From Acetobacter sp. UBA5411 (GTDB lineage: Bacteria; Pseudomonadota; Alphaproteobacteria; Acetobacterales; Acetobacteraceae), in NCBI RefSeq assembly GCF_002409645.1, contig NZ_DHNR01000026.1, positions 78,346 through 130,203 on the forward strand: a stretch of DNA of 51,858 bases, read 5' to 3'. Both the position numbers and the translations under genes were made by a program. The notes beneath the pieces are model-generated. The model was not told the origin of the DNA. It saw nothing but the letters and a program-made list of their open reading frames with translations, and made no database searches. Below are positions 18,066 through 26,472 of the stretch, piece by piece. The number at the start of each line of letters is the position of its first letter. Position 1 is the stretch's first letter.

Positions 18066-19487
18066 TCAGGGTGTTGCCTTGACCTGCTCCAGCGGCACGC
18101 CTTTGTATTTGCCGGTCAGCGCTTTCAGGAACGCCGTGATGTCGGACACGTCCTGATCGGAAATCTTTCCGTCCGGTGTCTGGTAGTAAGCCATCTTGCG
18201 GACAGCGTCTTCCAAGGTTTTCACGCTTCCGTCGTGGAACCACGGTCCGGTCAGAGCGACGTTACGCAGGGTCGGCACCAGGAAACGCGACTTGTCCAGC
18301 GGGTCATGGGTCACATCTTCCCGTCCACTATCGGCAGCCGTGAAAGCACCGCCTCTGTCAGCAAAGTAGTCATGCTCAAGTCCCATGACTTCCATGGCGC
18401 CGCCGCCCATGTCCTGTCCGCTGTGACAGCCGGAGCAACCGATGCTCTTGAAGAGCGCGTAACCGTGCTTCTCCTGATCCGTTAAAGCTTTGTCATCACC
18501 CTTCAGATACAGATCGAACTTGCTATCAGGGGTAATGAGGGTTTTCTCATACTCCGCGATCGCATCCGTGATGGTGTCCTGGCCAATCGGCTTGTCAGGA
18601 TAGATAGCAGAGAACTGCGCACCATAATCCGGATCATTCATGATCTTGGCTGCGACATCTTTCCAGTCATGCGATCCCATTTCCACTGGGTTCATGACCG
18701 GTCCTGCCGCCTGCTCGGCTAGTGTCGCAGCGCGTCCATTCCAGAACTGCACGATATTGTAGACAGAATTGTAGACGGTCGGGACATTGATCGGACCTTT
18801 CTGGCCCCCGATGCCTGTCGCCGTCACGAGATTGTCTACGCCGCCTTTATCCAGACCGTGGCAGCTTGCGCAGTTCAGCGTGTTGTCACCAGACAGACGC
18901 TTGTCGAAGAAGAGCTTCTCGCCCAGCGCGACCTTGTCGGTATTGACAGGCCAGCTCTCGGGAATGGGCTGGACAGGTTCAGCAGCAAATTTTGCCGCCA
19001 CGCCGTTGCCTGCGTAATGTGCCCGACGCTCCGTATCGATCCATGTGAGGACGGCTTTGCGCTGGTCTTCGTTCAGGTGGGCATGCCAGTGAATCAGCAG
19101 ATACAGCGAGGGCGGCATGCGGTTCTGCGTGATGACTTCCTCAATGCGGGACAGTTGTTCCTCAGTGGGAACGTCGCCCTTCTGGAAAGCGGCAATCACT
19201 GGCTCCATGCGGAAGTGACGCAGACCCTGTTCCAGATCATGCTGCATCAGCGTGCTGGCGATTGGCAGCTTGAAGTAGAAGGGCAGATCAGCGCCTTTCG
19301 TATGACAGTAATCACACCGGGCTTCACGCAGCACATCGAAAGCGGCTTTTGCTACCGGGTCTTTCAGTGTCGGTGAATCTGCCGAGAGGGTTGGGCCTCC
19401 CTGATGATCGAAGTGCTGAATATAGGCGACGGTCCCGCCATAGGCCGCCAGTCCGGCACCGATCAGTCCTGCGACGATACGTTTCAC
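18066..19487 (-). CDS. Tri-haem cytochrome c peroxidase (YhjA-like)
   Basis: This protein of about 473 residues has an N-terminal membrane anchor (IVAGLIGAGLAAYGGTVAYI). Three haem c sites are present: CDYCH in an N-terminal haem-binding domain, CASCH with GLDKGG, and CSGCH with SGQDMGGG, the last two in a bacterial di-haem peroxidase unit. This is the E. coli YhjA/Ccp-type layout, a quinol-linked periplasmic peroxidase that reduces H2O2. The GTG start at 19487 follows GGAG with good spacing; an upstream ATG at 19589 is possible but less likely. An FNR-like site and a TATAAT lie upstream, in keeping with induction under low oxygen. Confidence 0.9.
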   Translation of the reverse strand: MKRIVAGLIGAGLAAYGGTVAYIQHFDHQGGPTLSADSPTLKDPVAKAAFDVLREARCDYCHTKGADLPFYFKLPIASTLMQHDLEQGLRHFRMEPVIAAFQKGDVPTEEQLSRIEEVITQNRMPPSLYLLIHWHAHLNEDQRKAVLTWIDTERRAHYAGNGVAAKFAAEPVQPIPESWPVNTDKVALGEKLFFDKRLSGDNTLNCASCHGLDKGGVDNLVTATGIGGQKGPINVPTVYNSVYNIVQFWNGRAATLAEQAAGPVMNPVEMGSHDWKDVAAKIMNDPDYGAQFSAIYPDKPIGQDTITDAIAEYEKTLITPDSKFDLYLKGDDKALTDQEKHGYALFKSIGCSGCHSGQDMGGGAMEVMGLEHDYFADRGGAFTAADSGREDVTHDPLDKSRFLVPTLRNVALTGPWFHDGSVKTLEDAVRKMAYYQTPDGKISDQDVSDITAFLKALTGKYKGVPLEQVKATP

Positions 19488-19553
19488 AATTTTCTCCAGA
19501 ATTAAATGTCTGTAACCCGTATGTACAGGATACGGCTGCGTCCTGTCAAAACG

Positions 19554-19602
19554 ATTATATTTGTCTAAATCATCGTCAAAATCGATCAATGATCGAGATC
19601 AA
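19554..19602 (-). promoter_or_regulatory. FNR-like site and -10 box upstream of the peroxidase
   Basis: On the minus strand TTGATCTCGATCAT (19589-19602) matches the FNR/CRP-family consensus TTGAT-N4-ATCAA at 9 of 10 positions. It is followed by TATAAT at 19554-19559. The distance from site centre to -10 is a few bases longer than the classical class II arrangement. The site overlaps the stop codon of the upstream methyltransferase gene. Confidence 0.55.
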
Positions 19603-20462
19603 TCGGAAGACTGATCTTTCAGTCTCTGACGGGCGATTGCCACATAGGCAGGGTCAATTTCGATCCCGATGCCGTGCGCCTTCAGGCGGGCTGCGGCCAG
19701 TAATGTTGTTCCCGTGCCCATGAAGGGATCGAGAACAACAGGCTCAGGCTGACCATGCAGGCGGATGCAGAGCTCGGGCAGCGCGACCGGGAATGTGCCC
19801 GGATGATTGAATTTCTGCTGTCTGTCACGGACGGTTTCATAAGGGACGAACCACGTATCACCGCGACAGCGTCGATCCTGTGCGTGTCCCCGACGGGCAA
19901 TGTTGCTCTTGTCCTTGAATGGTACACCGGCGTCGAGCCGCTTGAGCGGTACGTCGCCCTTTAAGGTCAAGTGAAACAGATGCTCGTGATTCCGGTTAAG
20001 ATAGCGCCCGCTGTTGACCGGTTTGAAGTGGCCGAACGATGTCTCACCGACGGCAATCGATTTGACCCATGAAATATGATTCTGGAGTACAAAAAGTTCA
20101 CGCAGGCGCACAGCCAGTTCGAACGGAAGCCACGGCTCCGAAGACGTGCCTGCAATGTTCAGGAAAAACGATCCCTCTGGATTCATTACGCGCCGGACAG
20201 CACGCGCTACTTCCATCATCCAGTCGAGGTAATCGTCCTCGCTGCGGCGGTCCTTATAGGACAGGTACCCCAGACCGATATTGTAGGGAGGAGAGGTGAT
20301 GACGACATCAACAGTCCCGGCCTTCATCCTTTTCAGGACCCGAAGGCAGTCTCCCTGAACGATCTGTTGTTGACCAATGCGATATCGGCGGGTGCGGGGA
20401 GGCGGCGCGGCTTTTTCAGCCTCCGCTTTCCTTGCAGGCGCACTATCAGACTTGCGCTTCAC
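19599..20462 (-). CDS. Site-specific DNA methyltransferase, beta class, apparently orphan
   Basis: This protein of about 287 residues has the catalytic motif TSPPYN near residue 60 and, later, the SAM-binding motif DPFMGTGTT near 247. This order (motif IV before motif I) defines the beta group of amino-methyltransferases acting on adenine-N6 or cytosine-N4. No restriction enzyme or specificity gene lies beside it. It is shorter than CcrM and lacks an obvious CcrM C-terminal domain, so I do not call it CcrM. The GTG start at 20462 overlaps the timA-like stop (GTGA). The recognition sequence cannot be read from the protein. Confidence 0.85.
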   Translation of the reverse strand: MKRKSDSAPARKAEAEKAAPPPRTRRYRIGQQQIVQGDCLRVLKRMKAGTVDVVITSPPYNIGLGYLSYKDRRSEDDYLDWMMEVARAVRRVMNPEGSFFLNIAGTSSEPWLPFELAVRLRELFVLQNHISWVKSIAVGETSFGHFKPVNSGRYLNRNHEHLFHLTLKGDVPLKRLDAGVPFKDKSNIARRGHAQDRRCRGDTWFVPYETVRDRQQKFNHPGTFPVALPELCIRLHGQPEPVVLDPFMGTGTTLLAAARLKAHGIGIEIDPAYVAIARQRLKDQSSD

Positions 20463-21136
20463 GCACTCCGGGCCGCCGCCAGCCGCCAGCTTGAACCGGC
20501 CACACCGAGCAGTTTCTCGAATGTCCAAAGGTCGGAGAACTCGGTGACCGCATCGGTGCCGGTAACGGGCTTGCCATCCTTGTCCACAACGAAGCTGATC
20601 TGATCGGAAACAATGCGGACGTCGATGGAAGCCGCCGTTCCAGCAGCACTGTCATTGAGACGGACATCCTCGATTGCCAGACTGTCGATCCCGCGAATTT
20701 CGCTTTTCTGGGTCTCCCCCGATTGTTCCCGCACAGTAAGGGCAGACTCAAAAGCGGCATAGGCGTCGGGTGTCAGGCGTTCCTTGAGCACGTTCCGGTT
20801 GCCCGCTGCATAGGCTTCAACAACCTGACGAAAAGCGCCTTCGACGCCCGTCATGAACTGCTGGGGGACAAAGCCGGGCTCCTTTTGGGCGACCTGAGCG
20901 AGAATGGAACCAACCCGGGTGTTGGGGCCCGGAATATCGAGCCGCGTGTCCGGGGCAGGTTCAGCCTTGCCGTCGATAACCGGTCCTGCGGGAGCCTGCT
21001 GTGCCGGAGGAGGAGCGGGTGCGATCTGGAAGCCGACTTTCTTGCCAAGAACGCTGCGCAGGCGCAGGGCAAGGAAGGCTGCAATCAGCGCGAAAATTAC
21101 AATATCGACCGGAAAGTGGCCGAGAGAGCCGTCCAT
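20459..21136 (-). CDS. timA: Tim44-like domain protein (TimA)
   Basis: This protein of about 225 residues has an N-terminal membrane helix (FPVDIVIFALIAAFLALRLR), a Pro/Ala-rich linker, and a C-terminal Tim44-like domain (FMTGVEGAFRQVVEAYAAGN, then LKERLTPDAYAAFE). Alphaproteobacterial TimA is thought to be related to the mitochondrial import motor component Tim44; its bacterial role is not settled. The ATG at 21136 is chosen; a GTG at 21148 is also possible. Its stop overlaps the methyltransferase start, so both are likely co-transcribed. Divergent from the secB region. Confidence 0.85.
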   Translation of the reverse strand: MDGSLGHFPVDIVIFALIAAFLALRLRSVLGKKVGFQIAPAPPPAQQAPAGPVIDGKAEPAPDTRLDIPGPNTRVGSILAQVAQKEPGFVPQQFMTGVEGAFRQVVEAYAAGNRNVLKERLTPDAYAAFESALTVREQSGETQKSEIRGIDSLAIEDVRLNDSAAGTAASIDVRIVSDQISFVVDKDGKPVTGTDAVTEFSDLWTFEKLLGVAGSSWRLAAARSA

Positions 21137-21343
21137 CAGCAGTGTCACCCAACATGGATGCCGGTGCGGTTGTCGCCCGACAAAAGGAAATCAGTCTCCT
21201 AGAATAAGGTCCGCTCTCCCGCCATGCAATGACCCCGCTCATATTTGCTCTGTTAAAGGAGCATTCATGTTGGGGTGGCAGACAGTTTTTTCTGCTCTAT
21301 GCGCCATTGCGAACAGGGCAATGTTGCCCCTATCTGAGCAGTC

Positions 21344-21883
21344 ATGATCGTCCTTCGTCATTGTCAGTCCGAATTCAACCGGCTTTTCACCGCGACCCGC
21401 AAGGATCCCGGCATTGCCGATCCGCCGCTTTCCGAGAAAGGAAAGAAACAGGCGGAAGAGCTTGTTGAAGCGCTGGTAGGCGAGGGGATCAGGCATATCA
21501 TTGTCTCTCCCTACACAAGGGCGCTGCAGACTGCTGAACCGATTGCCCGCGCGCTGAACATCACACCCACCATCAACCCGCTGATCCGCGAACGGGCTGC
21601 TTTCTCCTGTGACATCGGCAGCCCTCCTGCGGCGCTGGCATTGCGCTGGCCGGACCTCAATTTCTCGGCCTTGGATGAAATGTGGTGGAGCTCTGCCATC
21701 GAGTCTCCTGAGGCTGTGGAGGAGCGGGCCGCACTGTTCCGCGCCGAGATGGCTGCCTCGCCGATGTGGCGGGATACGCTGGTTGTTTCGCACTGGGCGT
21801 TTTTGCTGGCGTTTACACAAAGCAGCGTGGAAAACGGTGCATGGTTCAGAGTGGATCCGACTGCGCCGCCAGCTACTCTTTGA
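21344..21883 (+). CDS. Histidine phosphatase family protein
   Basis: This 179-residue protein is of the phosphoglycerate-mutase-like superfamily. The catalytic N-terminal histidine sits in LRHCQSEFN, where most family members have RHG rather than RHC. The second histidine is in VVSHWAF, and PYTRALQTAEP provides the phosphate-binding arginine. Cytoplasmic; substrate unknown. It lies just upstream of secB on the same strand. The Cys next to the catalytic His is unusual for the superfamily as a whole. Confidence 0.85.
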   Translation: MIVLRHCQSEFNRLFTATRKDPGIADPPLSEKGKKQAEELVEALVGEGIRHIIVSPYTRALQTAEPIARALNITPTINPLIRERAAFSCDIGSPPAALALRWPDLNFSALDEMWWSSAIESPEAVEERAALFRAEMAASPMWRDTLVVSHWAFLLAFTQSSVENGAWFRVDPTAPPATL

Positions 21884-21974
21884 TGGGGCGATGGTTGGCG
21901 AACAGGGTTCGTCATGCTACCGCCGGGCACTACACAAGGGCGAATTCGTCCGAATATGAAGGAAAAGGACTACC

Positions 21975-22475
21975 ATGTCTGACACCACCAATCAGGGCGT
22001 TCCGCCGGCTCTCCCTCTCGCCGTCAATCTTCAGTACACGAAGGACCTGTCCTTCGAGGTGCCGCATGGTCCCGAGATCTTCACGGCCCTGACTGCTGCT
22101 CCCCAGATTTCCGTCAACATCGACGTACAGGCCAATCGTCTCCAGAACGATCAGCCGCATTTTGAAGTCGCCCTGACGATCAAGGCTGAAGCTGACGAAG
22201 CTCCTGCTTCCGAAGGTGGTCCGGCTGGCCGCAAGGTGTTCATCGCCGAGCTGACCTATGCTGCTGTTGTCACGCTGAACAACCCGCCTGCCGAGCTGGT
22301 CGAGCCGCTGCTGCTGGTTGAAGTGCCCCGCCTGATTTTCCCGTTCGCTCGCAACATCCTTGGCGATGTCACGCGTGACGGTGGTTTCCCGCCGGTTGTG
22401 CTGCAGCCGATCGACTTTGTGGCCCTGTGGCAGGCCCGTCGTGCCGAAGCATCCCAGACAGTAGGCCACGCCTGA
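21975..22475 (+). CDS. secB: Protein-export chaperone SecB
   Basis: This 166-residue protein has the SecB fold signature: QYTKDLSFEVP, PHFEVALTIKAEA, AELTYAAVVTL, FPFARNILGDVTRDGGFPP and LQPIDFVALW. SecB binds unfolded preproteins and passes them to SecA. Length is normal for alphaproteobacterial SecB. The ATG at 21975 has GAAGGAAAAGGA upstream. A strong hairpin follows the gene. Confidence 0.97.
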   Translation: MSDTTNQGVPPALPLAVNLQYTKDLSFEVPHGPEIFTALTAAPQISVNIDVQANRLQNDQPHFEVALTIKAEADEAPASEGGPAGRKVFIAELTYAAVVTLNNPPAELVEPLLLVEVPRLIFPFARNILGDVTRDGGFPPVVLQPIDFVALWQARRAEASQTVGHA

Positions 22476-22485
22476 TTTGTCCTGA

Positions 22486-22522
22486 CGCAGGGAACGAAAA
22501 TTTCCATCAGCCGTTCCCTGCG
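22486..22522 (+). terminator. Hairpin after secB, probable terminator
   Basis: CGCAGGGAACG (22486-22496) and CGTTCCCTGCG (22512-22522) form an 11-bp perfect stem 10 bases after the secB stop. The following T-tract is weak (GCAGTTGTTTG). Confidence 0.5.
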
Positions 22523-22561
22523 GCAGTTGTTTGATATGCCAGACTAAAGGAAGCAGATCGC

Positions 22562-22954
22562 ATGGCCCATCTTTCATCCCGCAACCGGTTTCAGGCTGTT
22601 CATGTGGGTCTGATGGCGACGGCGCTGGTGTTCTCTTCCTTCGGCCTTTCCGGATGTGCCAATCATCCTGATGCCACCTCTGCAGCCCATTCCGGACGTA
22701 TTCCTCCCCAGACATTCCCGCCGGGCACTGTCACGGAAACGCCGCCGCCAGAGGGGCAGGTTCTGGTGAATGATCCTTCTGCTCCGGTTAACACGCCGCT
22801 TTGTGGAACATCCGTACGCGAAGCGAATGCCATGGGGCAGGCGATTTATCCGCAGCCGCTGACCAATGGCGGGGCCTGCACGCAGAACGCCTGTTTCGAC
22901 CCGGCGACCCAGACTTATATCGCATCCGATAACAGCAAACGCGTTTGCCGCTGA
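22562..22954 (+). CDS. Hypothetical lipoprotein
   Basis: This 130-residue protein has a lipoprotein signal (LMATALVFSSFGLSGC; lipobox LSGC at about residue 32). The mature region is Pro/Thr-rich and then has several Cys residues (PLCGTSV, GACTQNACFDP, KRVCR), which suggests disulphides in the periplasm. I do not recognise the family. It is preceded by AGGAAGC. Confidence 0.7.
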   Translation: MAHLSSRNRFQAVHVGLMATALVFSSFGLSGCANHPDATSAAHSGRIPPQTFPPGTVTETPPPEGQVLVNDPSAPVNTPLCGTSVREANAMGQAIYPQPLTNGGACTQNACFDPATQTYIASDNSKRVCR

Positions 22955-23204
22955 GAGACCATCTCTTGCCGAAGCGATTAGTTTTCGGGACGTGGTCCCA
23001 AACTCCACAAGGGACATGGTCCCTTTGATCACGGCTTATTAAGTAAGGCGCAGAGCGTTACTTCATTGTCTGTTTGCGGAATGCGTGATCACCGATTGCT
23101 CATTAGAAACTGATGACCGCTTCAGGAAATCATTGTCAGAATAACCGGTTTTCTTGCCGCGATATAAAGAGCCCGTGATCTTTCCGCTCCTGTGTGGTTT
23201 AAAG
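22955..23204. other. Gene-free intergenic region with a repeated short palindrome
   Basis: No coding sequence is visible. GGGACGTGGTCCC (22987-22999) and GGGACATGGTCCC (23011-23023) are two near-identical hyphenated palindromes spaced 24 bases apart. They could be a tandem operator or a structured RNA element. Confidence 0.5.
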
Positions 23205-23242
23205 CAGAAAAAGCAAAGAACAGGGATGGCAGATCCCTGTTC
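23205..23242 (-). terminator. Rho-independent terminator after the TonB-like gene
   Basis: GAACAGGGAT (23218-23227) and ATCCCTGTTC (23233-23242) form a perfect 10-bp stem. On the minus strand it is followed by TTTGCTTTTTC. It lies about 27 bases after the end of the TonB-like gene. Confidence 0.75.
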
Positions 23243-23268
23243 AATGATCCCAGATATGAGAGCCGTCT

Positions 23269-24444
23269 TTAATGGCGGATCAGAATGTAATTCACCGTCA
23301 CATCCAGATCGAAATGATCGCCCGTAATTCCTGGTGGAATAGGCGGAAGATGAGCGTTGCGGAACATGCCGGTCGTGGCTGCGTCAAGCAGGTAGGAGCC
23401 TGACTGGTTTGTCAGACGCACAAACCGTACGTTTCCAGACCGGTCCAGCACGACGTGAACGGAAGAAGGGCCTTCCTCACCATTCTGGGCGGCTTCTTCC
23501 GGATAATACATGTGGCGTCTGATCCAGCGATCGACTTCTTCGCTGTAATCATCGCTCACGCCGCGCACGGTACTGCGGGTGGCGAATGGCGTGTTCAGCT
23601 TACCATTCTGCACCAGTGGCCCAAGAGACAGGTCGATCGGGCCGCCTGACCCGCCCGTACGACCGTGGTGACGTGGGCGTGGAGGTGCTGATGACTGGTC
23701 CAGTGACAGATCGGTCATGGAATCAAAGGGCGACGGGGCGCGCTGGTGGGTTGGCGTCTGTCGGGCAGTCTGCTTGCGCGGTGCGGATTGCTTTGTTGTC
23801 TGGCGGCTGGCCTTGCCTGCCTTGTTGGAGGCCGGGTTGACCGGAGCGTTTTCATTGGCCGGTTTCGGATAGCTTTCGTCCGATGGAGCCTCCGGTATCG
23901 GCGGGGCTGCGGGTGTTTCCGGAGTGGGACGATTTGTACCTTCGGCTGCTTCTGACTGCTCAGGCTGCGTTTCGCTGCTTTGCGATGACTTTGTCGCGGA
24001 CGTTCCGCCTGCCTGCTGATCCGAATGCTCGCCTTTCATGCCGCTCTCAGCCGGTGGCGTGACAAACATCATGTCCACTGTACCGGTTTCACTCGCCTGC
24101 GGGTTGCCGCGAGGGGCGTGATACAGCGACATGTAAATGGCGAAGGCCAGCAGAAGCGCATGAAGAAGCGCGGAAAACAGAAAAATGAACAGTAGGTCGG
24201 GATCGGCGAAGACCTGCCGGGGAGAGAGCGGTGTTTTGGCGGATTTGAGGTTACGATACGCTCCCGTTTTCGCAATGAACGCCGGGCGCAGACCGATGCG
24301 ACCTGCGGCATCGGTTTCCTCTTCCAGAGCTGCGTGTTTTGTTCTGGAGGTATCCCGCTGTTTCCCGGTACCGACGAGCAAGGGCTCTTTCTTCGTTCCG
24401 GGCGTAGCTGAAGGCCGTGGCGACGCCGTCATGGAGGTAAACAT
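23269..24444 (-). CDS. TonB-family protein / energy transducer-like
   Basis: This protein of about 391 residues has a single membrane helix (LLFIFLFSALLHALLLAFAI) near residues 80-100, a long disordered Pro/Ser/Gln-rich periplasmic linker, and a C-terminal TonB-like domain (VDRWIRRHMYYPEEAAQNG, SSVHVVLDRSGNVRFVRL, NAHLPPIPPGI). This is the architecture of TonB-type energy transducers; unusually, more than 70 polar residues precede the membrane helix. No exbB or exbD is adjacent. The ATG at 24444 follows GGAG closely. It might energise receptors such as the one at 39646, but that is only a possibility. Confidence 0.8.
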   Translation of the reverse strand: MFTSMTASPRPSATPGTKKEPLLVGTGKQRDTSRTKHAALEEETDAAGRIGLRPAFIAKTGAYRNLKSAKTPLSPRQVFADPDLLFIFLFSALLHALLLAFAIYMSLYHAPRGNPQASETGTVDMMFVTPPAESGMKGEHSDQQAGGTSATKSSQSSETQPEQSEAAEGTNRPTPETPAAPPIPEAPSDESYPKPANENAPVNPASNKAGKASRQTTKQSAPRKQTARQTPTHQRAPSPFDSMTDLSLDQSSAPPRPRHHGRTGGSGGPIDLSLGPLVQNGKLNTPFATRSTVRGVSDDYSEEVDRWIRRHMYYPEEAAQNGEEGPSSVHVVLDRSGNVRFVRLTNQSGSYLLDAATTGMFRNAHLPPIPPGITGDHFDLDVTVNYILIRH

Positions 24445-24697
24445 GTCTCCGGAAGAAGAAAACAGAAGCACTGGTATTCAGGGACCGTTACCGCACATTG
24501 CCACCGGGAGGGAAGCATGGCTACCCCTGTGTTGCTTATCAAAATGTCACGGATTTTGACGATGCTGCTTACTTCCTTGGCGAGCCTGTCTCAGTAAGAT
24601 TTCCTTCTGGTGCCCGGATGAAACCTCCCGAGATGTGCTGCGTTTGGAAAATACACCCCTTTCAAATGATGGGGGTAAAATGAAAAAGGAGCACATC

Positions 24698-24877
24698 ATG
24701 GGTGAGTTCAAAGACAAGCTGCAGGGTGTAGCCGACAAGGTAGCCGGTAGCGTCAAGGAAAGCATTGGCAAGGCGACGGATAATCCCGAGCTTGAAGCCG
24801 AAGGCAAGGTGCAGCAGCTCAAGGGCAAGGGCGAAGATATCAAGGGAAAAGTCAAAGGGACTATCAACGATATCTGA
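24698..24877 (+). CDS. CsbD family stress protein
   Basis: This 59-residue protein has the CsbD pattern: GEFKDKLQGVADKVAGSVKE followed by EAEGKVQQLKGKGEDIKGKV. CsbD-like proteins are small, charged, stress-induced proteins of unknown biochemical function. The ATG at 24698 has AGGAG at 24687-24691 with ideal spacing, so it is preferred over ATG 24680. Confidence 0.88.
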   Translation: MGEFKDKLQGVADKVAGSVKESIGKATDNPELEAEGKVQQLKGKGEDIKGKVKGTINDI

Positions 24878-24938
24878 TTGACTGCTTTCTCCCGCCTTCA
24901 GTGGATTGCTACATGAAGGCGGGACTGGAAGTCGCTCT

Positions 24939-26435
24939 TCAGGACAGGCGACTGCGGTGCCTGAAGCTGACCGCTTCAGCAACGTGCTGTTTCCCGATGA
25001 GAGGAGCGGCTTCAAAATCCGCTATTGTGCGGGACACGCGCAATAGGCGGGTAAAGCCTCGTGCTGACAGGCGCAATTTTCGCGCTGCATCCGTCAGCAA
25101 CGATCTGGCGTCATTATCAAGCTCAAATTGATCCGGATTGGCTTCCGCATTGCGGACGTCCTGCCCCCGTTCACGCTGGAAATTTCGCGCAGCCGCTACA
25201 CGGTCCCTGATCGTTGCTGAGCTCTCTCCGGCAGGCGCTGTCATCATGTCGACCGGTGAGAGCGGCTGCATGCTGACCCACAGATCCATGCGATCGAGTA
25301 GTGGACCGGAAAGACGGTTGAGATAATCTTCCCCGCATCGAGGCGCTTTGCGACATTCCCGGCTGGCGTCGCCAAGATAGCCACACCGACAGGGATTCAT
25401 CGCGGCTACAAGCTGGAAGCGAGCCGGGTAGGTGATGTGAGCTGCTGCGCGGGCAATTGTCGTCTGGCCGGTCTCGAGCGGTTGTCTCAGGGATTCCAGA
25501 GCCTGCCGCGAGAATTCCGGAAGTTCGTCCAGAAAGAGAACACCACGGTGAGCCAGACTGATTTCACCCGGCTTCGCCTTGGCTCCGCCACCGATCAGGG
25601 CCGGCTGGCTGGCCGAGTGATGCGGGTCACGGAAGGGTGGTCGGAGAACGGGACCTCCGTCTTCGCTTATGATCCCCGCAGCGCTGTAGATACGCGTGAC
25701 TTCCAGCGCTTCCGATGGTGTGAGGTCTGGCAGCAGGCCGGGCAGACGGGCCGCGAGCATGGATTTTCCTGAACCCGGCGCGCCTGACATTAGGATAGAG
25801 TGACCACCGGCAGCGGCAATTTCCAGCGCTCGTTTTGCGACTTCCATTCCCTTTACATCGGCCATGTCAGGAAATGAGTGGACGATTTCATCGGTGGCGG
25901 AAAAGACCGGAGGCGATAGAACCTGCTCGCCGCGAAAGTGATTCACCAATCCGACAAGATCCGGCGCAGCGAGAATATCGGGATTGCCGCCGAAGAGCGC
26001 TTCGCTGCCCTGCACCGCAGGACAGATCAGGCCGAGATCCATTTCTGCGGCACCAAGTGAGGCGGAGATGACATTCGGGACGCGGTTGATGCGGCCATCG
26101 AGAGACAGTTCTCCCAATGCAGCATAACGTCCGAGTTCCTCGATCGGGATGATTTCCATGGCCGCCAGCACGGCGAGAGCGATGGGCAGATCGAAATGCG
26201 AGCCTTCCTTGAGAAGATCGGCAGGCACCAGATTGACGAGGATTCGTTTGGGAGGGAGGGCCAGACCCATGGAGGTCATAGCGGCGCGGACACGTTCGCG
26301 CGCTTCACCGACAGCCTTGTCAGGTAATCCGACGATTAGAAAAGCGGGAAGGCCGTTCGCGATCTGGACTTCCACCCAGACCGGAACGGCCGTAATGCCC
26401 GAGAAAGCAAAAGCACGGACGCGTGTGTTGATCAT
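24939..26435 (-). CDS. comM: YifB/ComM family Mg-chelatase-like ATPase
   Basis: This 498-residue protein has an N-terminal LonC-like region (GLPAFLIVGLPDKAVGEARER), a central AAA+ module with Walker A SGAPGSGKSML, Walker B GVLFLDELPEF, and RFQLVAAMNPCRCGYLG, and a C-terminal region ending in LSARGFTRLLRVSRTIADFE. In other bacteria ComM is a hexameric helicase that promotes branch migration during natural transformation. It follows serA closely on the same strand, separated by 37 bases. Confidence 0.93.
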   Translation of the reverse strand: MINTRVRAFAFSGITAVPVWVEVQIANGLPAFLIVGLPDKAVGEARERVRAAMTSMGLALPPKRILVNLVPADLLKEGSHFDLPIALAVLAAMEIIPIEELGRYAALGELSLDGRINRVPNVISASLGAAEMDLGLICPAVQGSEALFGGNPDILAAPDLVGLVNHFRGEQVLSPPVFSATDEIVHSFPDMADVKGMEVAKRALEIAAAGGHSILMSGAPGSGKSMLAARLPGLLPDLTPSEALEVTRIYSAAGIISEDGGPVLRPPFRDPHHSASQPALIGGGAKAKPGEISLAHRGVLFLDELPEFSRQALESLRQPLETGQTTIARAAAHITYPARFQLVAAMNPCRCGYLGDASRECRKAPRCGEDYLNRLSGPLLDRMDLWVSMQPLSPVDMMTAPAGESSATIRDRVAAARNFQRERGQDVRNAEANPDQFELDNDARSLLTDAARKLRLSARGFTRLLRVSRTIADFEAAPLIGKQHVAEAVSFRHRSRLS

Positions 26436-26472
26436 CAGCTTTCCCGGGACAACACACGCGCCGCAGCAGACG

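Noticed and set aside
19599..20462. Calling the methyltransferase CcrM
   Set aside because: It has beta-class motif order but is shorter than CcrM and lacks its C-terminal region, so the GANTC specificity is unsupported.
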